A DNA stretch of 32,702 bases from Akkermansia sp. Lineage in GTDB: Bacteria > Verrucomicrobiota > Verrucomicrobiia > Verrucomicrobiales > Akkermansiaceae. Made by a program: the position numbers and the translations under genes. Position 1 is the first letter of the stretch. Each line of letters begins with the position of its first letter. Below, in pieces: positions 28,759 to 32,702 of this stretch. The notes beneath the pieces were generated by a model. That model was not told the origin of the DNA and searched no databases. It worked only from the letters and a program-made list of their open reading frames with translations. Where the stretch lies: assembly GCA_017415555.1 (NCBI GenBank), contig JAFQGF010000004.1, positions 1 through 32,702 of the forward strand, given 5' to 3'.

Positions 28759-29514
28759 ATGAGCTCCTTGCTATCGAAGTATCCGGAAGATGAGCTGCCA
28801 TTATTCCGCGATATTCAGAACTTAATGAACGAATGGAAAAGCCACTCAGAGGATAGTCTGTTTACTTCTGATGGATTTTATCCATACTATACCCACCAAA
28901 AGACAAAGGTTCTTTTTGTAGGCCGAGAGGGGATTGGTCTAGCTGATTGTGATTATATCCATGCCCTATATGATGGGTATAAACAAAATCGCATTGGCAA
29001 CAAAAGTGTAAATAGGCACGCCTTTCACCGGCGATTGTTATATATGCTTTATGGTATTCAGCATAATTTCCCTGAATGGTCTGATGTTCCCACGTCTCAA
29101 GATATAGCACGGGATTTTGCCACACCGAGTGGCGTAAGCTGCGCTTTCCTCAACATTTCAAAGACATCTAATGAAAGGGAACATTGGAATACCGATTGGC
29201 AAGCTCTCCGGGTTTCTCTGGAAACTGGGAAAACATTTCTAAAGAGAGAGATTTCTTTGTTGCAGCCGGATTTGATTGTATCATCGAATGTTGGTTTGGC
29301 TCCGGCTTTCGACTCTCTTCCTGAGTTGCTGAGCAAACACCCGGATGATTTGCTCGATGTCCATCGTTGCGAGTTGAATGGGCGTGTTGTCTACTGGTTG
29401 AACACTTTTCACCTTTCGGCATTTTCGCGAGGTCGCGGTAATCCGGGATTGAATGATTATGATTCATTTTATCAACCTCTCAAAAATGCAGTCCCCTCCT
29501 TATTTCCAACATGA
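28759..29514 (+). CDS. Uracil-DNA glycosylase-superfamily-like protein
   Basis: A 251-residue protein. It has a strand-loop VLFVGREGIG (51-60) in the place of the UDG-superfamily first motif, then FLNISKTSN (about 130) and LLQPDLIVSSN (168-176), the pattern of the family's central strands. NTFHLSAFSRGRG (215-227), with His218 and a Ser, sits in the place of the second active-site loop. The canonical catalytic Asp or Asn of motif 1 is not evident, so enzymatic activity is uncertain. The stop codon overlaps the ATG of a 30-codon ORF. The DNA is AT-rich like its neighbours and is part of the probable island. Members of this superfamily occur in DNA repair and in defence loci. Confidence 0.45.
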   Translation: MSSLLSKYPEDELPLFRDIQNLMNEWKSHSEDSLFTSDGFYPYYTHQKTKVLFVGREGIGLADCDYIHALYDGYKQNRIGNKSVNRHAFHRRLLYMLYGIQHNFPEWSDVPTSQDIARDFATPSGVSCAFLNISKTSNEREHWNTDWQALRVSLETGKTFLKREISLLQPDLIVSSNVGLAPAFDSLPELLSKHPDDLLDVHRCELNGRVVYWLNTFHLSAFSRGRGNPGLNDYDSFYQPLKNAVPSLFPT

Positions 29515-29603
29515 AAGAAAATCGTGGGTGGAAGTTTACCGATGATGCGGAGCGCGTGGCGTTCCTGTTTGAGAAGTATAACGAATTGATTTCTAAAGGA
29601 TAA
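29511..29603 (+). CDS. 30-residue ORF overlapping the UDG-like gene (ATGA)
   Basis: A short ORF beginning MKENRGWKFTDDAERVAF. Its ATG overlaps the TGA of the preceding gene, a typical coupled arrangement. It could be a real small protein or the remaining start of a truncated larger gene cut by the inverted-repeat region just downstream. I do not recognise the family. Confidence 0.35.
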   Translation: MKENRGWKFTDDAERVAFLFEKYNELISKG

Positions 29604-29620
29604 AAGAGACTTGCATAGTG

Positions 29621-29665
29621 CTCATAACTCAGGTCGTAAGGCTTGTTCGAGCCCCATCTTTCGGA
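29621..29665 (+). pseudogene. tRNA-Met-like 3' fragment (possible attachment-site remnant)
   Basis: The sequence reads CTCATAA (an anticodon loop with CAT), then CTCAGGTCGT, then GTTCGAGCCCC like a T-arm, and an acceptor-like end. No matching 5' half is present and the T-stem pairs poorly, so it is not a functional tRNA. Integrases often leave such 3' fragments at island ends. Its last bases overlap the 18-bp inverted repeat. The similarity is by eye only. Confidence 0.3.
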
Positions 29666-29828
29666 ATGCTGAATCAAACAAAATCTGCTAAAATGACTGA
29701 TTTTGTTCATGTCTGAACTTTCATACTGACGAAATAATACCCGATTTAACATTGACTAATAGAAAGATTTTATATATAAACAGCTTGCGCTGCAATGTAA
29801 ACAGGCGAAATCAGCATTCCGAAAGATG
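29655..29828. repeat. 18-bp perfect inverted repeats flanking 138 bp upstream of gmd
   Basis: CATCTTTCGGAATGCTGA (29655-29672) and its exact complement TCAGCATTCCGAAAGATG (29811-29828) enclose 138 bp. A promoter inside points towards gmd. Inverted repeats of this size around a promoter are the hallmark of invertible promoters that phase-vary surface polysaccharide loci in gut bacteria. A tyrosine recombinase is encoded about 2 kb upstream. Confidence 0.7.
29752..29780 (+). promoter_or_regulatory. Sigma70-type promoter of gmd operon, inside inverted-repeat segment
   Basis: TTGACT (29752-29757), 17 bp, TATAAA (29775-29780), each five of six consensus bases. Transcription would begin near 29787. 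As sequenced it points to gmd. Inversion between the flanking repeats would turn it away. Confidence 0.65.
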
Positions 29829-29998
29829 TATACTGACCATCGCAATCCACCGAATAGGTGGTGCTTGCAGTCAATCCGAGGCATGCAAGGAAATTGCAAA
29901 TTCGGTAATGTATCGTCGTCCCCACCACTGGGGTTAAGTGGTGGGGACAGCAGTACACAACCTTTATACATCGACATACACTTTACAATAATTCTCTC
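29787..29998 (+). ncRNA. Structured 5' leader of gmd operon (candidate)
   Basis: About 212 bases of leader with several hairpins. CCACC/GGTGG (29847-29861) is extended by GCAA/TTGC. TGCAA/TTGCA lies at 29884-29898. GTCCCCACCAC/GTGGTGGGGAC (29918-29948) is a perfect 11-bp stem. CTGCAA (29790-29795) can pair with TTGCAG (29865-29870) around the first hairpin. No T-run follows the strong stem, so it is not an ordinary terminator. It matches no riboswitch I know. Confidence 0.35.
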
Positions 29999-31087
29999 AT
30001 GAAGACCGCACTCATTACAGGTGTTACCGGGCAGGATGGTTCATTCCTCTCCGAGCTGCTTCTCGAAAAAGGCTACGATGTTCACGGCATCATCCGTCGC
30101 TCGTCCGTGGATTTCCGCGAACGCATAGCGCATTTGGAAGGGAAGCCGAACTTTCATCTTCATTATGCAGATCTTACAGACTCAATGAGTCTTGTCAAGG
30201 TTGTTGCGGCTGTTAGACCTGATGAAATTTACAACCTTGCAGCCCAGAGCCATGTACAGGTCAGTTTCGACTCCCCGGAGTTCACCGCCAATGTAGATGC
30301 CACAGGCGTGCTGCGAGTGCTGGAGGCCGTGCGAGTGTGTGGTCTGGCAGATACCTGCCGCATCTATCAGGCATCTACCTCTGAGCTTTATGGCAAGGTG
30401 GAAGAAGTACCCCAGAGCGAAAAGACACCATTCCATCCCTATAGCCCCTATGCCGTAGCCAAGTTGTACGGCTATTGGATTGTGAAAGAATACCGCGAGG
30501 CATACAATATGTTCTGCTGCTCCGGCATCCTCTTCAACCATGAATCCGAGCGGCGCGGCGAGACCTTTGTGACCCGCAAAATCACCCTTGCTGCCGCACG
30601 TATCAAGCAGGGTAAGCAGGAGAAACTGTATTTGGGCAATCTGTCCTCCCTGCGTGACTGGGGCTATGCCAAGGATTATGTGGAGTGCATGTGGCTGATG
30701 CTCCAGAATGACAAGCCGGAGGACTTTGTGATTGCCACAGGTGTACAGTACTCCGTGCGCGATTTCTGCTACCACGCATTCAAGCACGTAGGGATAGAAT
30801 TGGAGTTTACAGGCGAAGGTATTGATGAAAAAGGCATCGACAAGGCCACGGGTAAGGTTCTCATTGAGGTGTCCCCGGACTTCTTCCGTCCCACCGATGT
30901 GGTAAACCTTTGGGGTGACCCCAGCAAGGCACGTAAGGAGCTTGGGTGGAACCCGCAGAAGACGACGTTTGAAGAATTGGTCAAGATTATGGTGGATGCA
31001 GACATGGCCAAGGTTGCAGCCGATAGTGCCGGCGACCAAGTACGGACCAATCTTGCCGAGTATCTGGAAAAAGGAATCATCAAGTAA
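29999..31087 (+). CDS. gmd: GDP-mannose 4,6-dehydratase
   Basis: A 362-residue SDR enzyme converting GDP-mannose to GDP-4-keto-6-deoxymannose, the first step to GDP-L-fucose. The NAD(P) motif GVTGQDG is at residues 8-14, followed by GIIRRSS, a GMD hallmark. The active site has [14 protein letters not shown] and YAVAK with the catalytic Tyr and Lys. [18 protein letters not shown] and [14 protein letters not shown] are also diagnostic. No Shine-Dalgarno is visible. It is the first gene of an operon with fcl 8 bp downstream and lies behind the inverted-repeat promoter segment. The product most likely feeds capsule or other surface glycan. Confidence 0.97.
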   Translation: MKTALITGVTGQDGSFLSELLLEKGYDVHGIIRRSSVDFRERIAHLEGKPNFHLHYADLTDSMSLVKVVAAVRPDEIYNLAAQSHVQVSFDSPEFTANVDATGVLRVLEAVRVCGLADTCRIYQASTSELYGKVEEVPQSEKTPFHPYSPYAVAKLYGYWIVKEYREAYNMFCCSGILFNHESERRGETFVTRKITLAAARIKQGKQEKLYLGNLSSLRDWGYAKDYVECMWLMLQNDKPEDFVIATGVQYSVRDFCYHAFKHVGIELEFTGEGIDEKGIDKATGKVLIEVSPDFFRPTDVVNLWGDPSKARKELGWNPQKTTFEELVKIMVDADMAKVAADSAGDQVRTNLAEYLEKGIIK

Positions 31088-31095
31088 TCTGATTC

Positions 31096-32037
31096 ATGGA
31101 AAAGGACTCGAAAATCTATGTAGCCGGGCATCGTGGCATGGTCGGCTCGGCCATTGTGCGCGAGCTGCAACGCCAAGGCTATACGAACATCATCACCCGC
31201 ACCCATGCCGAGCTGGATCTCTGTCGGCAGGAGCAGGTAGAGGCTTTCTTTGCCGCAGAAAAACCGGAATACGTTTTCCTTGCCGCTGCCAAAGTGGGCG
31301 GAATTGTGGCGAACAGCTCTGCGCTGGCAGATTTCATGTATGAGAACATGATTCTTGAAATGAATGTCATTCACGCCGCTTGGCAGAATGGCTGCAAGAA
31401 GCTGGAGTTCCTCGGTTCTTCCTGCATATACCCGCGCGAAGCCCCGCAGCCGATGCCGGAGAGTTGCCTGCTGACCTCTTCTCTGGAGCAGACCAATGAG
31501 GCCTATGCTCTGGCAAAAATCTCCGGGCTGAAATACTGTGAGTACCTGAACCGTCAGTACAAGACAGATTATATCAGCCTGATGCCTACCAATCTTTATG
31601 GGCCGAATGACAACTATCACCCCACGAACAGCCATGTGCTGCCCGCTCTCATCCGCAGATTCCACGAAGCCAAGGAGGCCGGAGCTCCCACGGTAACCTG
31701 CTGGGGAGACGGCACACCTCGCCGCGAATTCCTGTATGTGGATGACCTTGCCAATCTGTGCGTGTTCCTGATGAACAACTACAGCGGCAACGAAACAGTC
31801 AACGCTGGTACCGGCAAGGAAGTTACCATCAAAGAGCTGACTGAACTGGTGGCCGAAGTGGTGGGGTATACAGGAGAAATCCTTTGGGATACCACCAAGC
31901 CTAATGGCACCCCCCGCAAACTGCTGGATGTTTCTAAGAGCCGGGCTCTGGGCTGGCAGTACAAGACGGAGCTGAAAGACGGCATCAGATTAGCCTATCA
32001 GGATTTCCTGACCAATCCCATGAGAGCAGAGAGATAA
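31096..32037 (+). CDS. fcl: GDP-L-fucose synthase
   Basis: A 313-residue SDR epimerase-reductase that turns GDP-4-keto-6-deoxymannose into GDP-L-fucose using NADPH. The cofactor motif GHRGMVGSA is near residue 11. [16 protein letters not shown] (with the catalytic Ser and Cys) and YALAK with Tyr and Lys are present. NLYGPNDNY and [11 protein letters not shown] are typical of Fcl. It follows gmd by 8 bp and precedes the next ORF by two bases, so the three form one operon. Confidence 0.97.
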   Translation: MEKDSKIYVAGHRGMVGSAIVRELQRQGYTNIITRTHAELDLCRQEQVEAFFAAEKPEYVFLAAAKVGGIVANSSALADFMYENMILEMNVIHAAWQNGCKKLEFLGSSCIYPREAPQPMPESCLLTSSLEQTNEAYALAKISGLKYCEYLNRQYKTDYISLMPTNLYGPNDNYHPTNSHVLPALIRRFHEAKEAGAPTVTCWGDGTPRREFLYVDDLANLCVFLMNNYSGNETVNAGTGKEVTIKELTELVAEVVGYTGEILWDTTKPNGTPRKLLDVSKSRALGWQYKTELKDGIRLAYQDFLTNPMRAER

Positions 32038-32039
32038 CC

Positions 32040-32702
32040 ATGAGCGAACCTCGTCCTAAAGTTTTGGTATCGGGCTGCTATGATGAACTGCATAGCGGGC
32101 ATATCGCTTTCCTGAAAGAAGCTGCCAGCTATGGTGATGTGTATGTCTCCATGGGGTCAGATGCCACGGTTCTCGCGCTTAAGAACCGCAAATCGGTCTG
32201 CTCGGAGGAAGAACGCCGCTATATGCTGGAATCCATCCGCTTTGTCAAGGAAGTCTACATCGGCCCGGATACCGGAACGGCGTTGGATTTTGCCCCTTTG
32301 CTCGATGTGATTAAGCCCGACATCTTCTTTGTGAATGCCGATGGCAGCAGCGAAGAAAAGCGTGCTTTGGTGGAGTCCAAGGGAATCCGCTACATCGTCA
32401 GCCCCCGCATCAGTGTGGGAGACGGCAATGGTGTGATTCGCCCGTTCCCCAAGCCGCTGCCGGAGAAGCCGGAACGAGAGCTCCCGCCCATGACATACAA
32501 GGCAGGAGATACCGATACCCGCCCTTGGGGCAGTTGGCTTGTCATGGATGCCATGCCTCGTTCAGTCGTGAAGAAACTCACCATCCTGCCCGGGAATCGG
32601 CTCTCCCTGCAACGCCATCGCCACCGCTCGGAACTCTGGACTGTGGTAGATGGTGCCGCCTATGTGCAATGTGACAACCAGCATTTTGCCTTACGTGCCG
32701 GA
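32040..32702 (+). CDS. Nucleotidyltransferase fused to a mannose-6-P isomerase-type cupin (cut by window edge)
   Basis: An ORF open to the end of the window (221 codons). The N-terminal domain has CYDELHSGHIAFL (His18 and His21 of the HxGH motif), as in cytidylyl- and adenylyltransferases of the TagD/RfaE-C type. About residues 160-221 start a type II mannose-6-phosphate isomerase cupin: RPWGSW, VKKLTILPGNRLSLQRHRHRSELW, then VVDGAAYVQ. Standard ManC joins this cupin to a different nucleotidyltransferase fold, so the fusion is unusual. Its place after gmd and fcl suggests a role in supplying or activating mannose or another sugar phosphate; the substrate is unknown. Confidence 0.8.
   Translation, partial: MSEPRPKVLVSGCYDELHSGHIAFLKEAASYGDVYVSMGSDATVLALKNRKSVCSEEERRYMLESIRFVKEVYIGPDTGTALDFAPLLDVIKPDIFFVNADGSSEEKRALVESKGIRYIVSPRISVGDGNGVIRPFPKPLPEKPERELPPMTYKAGDTDTRPWGSWLVMDAMPRSVVKKLTILPGNRLSLQRHRHRSELWTVVDGAAYVQCDNQHFALRAG

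Noticed and set aside
29918..29948. Rho-independent terminator before gmd
   Set aside because: The 11-bp stem is strong, but no T-run follows on either strand and a promoter upstream reads through it into gmd. I treat it as leader structure.

Overview
The window looks like a chromosomal segment of an Akkermansia-like member of the Verrucomicrobiota. The best clue is the pair of secreted proteins ending in PEP-CTERM tails of the form PEPATAT, a hydrophobic stretch, then an Arg cluster. Chlamydia-type Pmp repeats and mostly weak Shine-Dalgarno signals fit the PVC group. This assignment is inferred from protein style, not from a marker gene.

Layout. (1) 1-745: the 3' end of an IS4/IS1634-type transposase, then a solo copy of a repeat arm. 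(2) 746-9544: a 2932-residue PEP-CTERM surface protein with autotransporter-type strand repeats and an in-frame G9 tract that could switch it off by slippage. (3) 9574-10040: terminator and a 384-bp palindromic, MITE-like element. (4) 10108-10680: DUF3592-like membrane protein. (5) 10741-14109: thiamine genes thiC and thi4 (minus) and thiE (plus). The Thi4 has His where suicide Thi4 enzymes have Cys. (6) 14205-18556: a Pmp-repeat PEP-CTERM protein overlapping a TMEM43-like membrane protein. (7) 18593-21186: a sulfur module (CoA-disulfide reductase-rhodanese and a YgaP-like rhodanese) divergent from an ArsR regulator, with overlapping face-to-face promoters sharing one palindrome.

(8) 21205-26491: an accessory cluster with an ankyrin-like protein, a second TMEM43-like protein and four exported or lipoprotein genes. 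Three of the four share a closely related signal-peptide segment while their mature parts differ. A 69-bp repeat occurs directly upstream of two genes and places a stop codon against each start codon. (9) 26634-29603: a tyrosine recombinase and an AT-richer set of genes (Sel1-repeat protein, small protein, UDG-like protein, 30-codon ORF). (10) 29604-29998: an 18-bp perfect inverted repeat flanking 138 bp that contains a good promoter pointing at the next operon. (11) 29999-32702: gmd, fcl and a nucleotidyltransferase-cupin fusion, for GDP-fucose and surface glycan synthesis.

The main theme is variable surface biology. A possible slippage switch (G9) sits in a giant surface protein. Two inverted-repeat-bounded segments of nearly equal size (141 and 138 bp inside) lie beside a tyrosine recombinase and upstream of a glycan operon. 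If these are invertible promoters, the recombinase region and the GDP-fucose operon would be linked phase-variable loci. The repeats and promoter are visible in the sequence; inversion is an inference.
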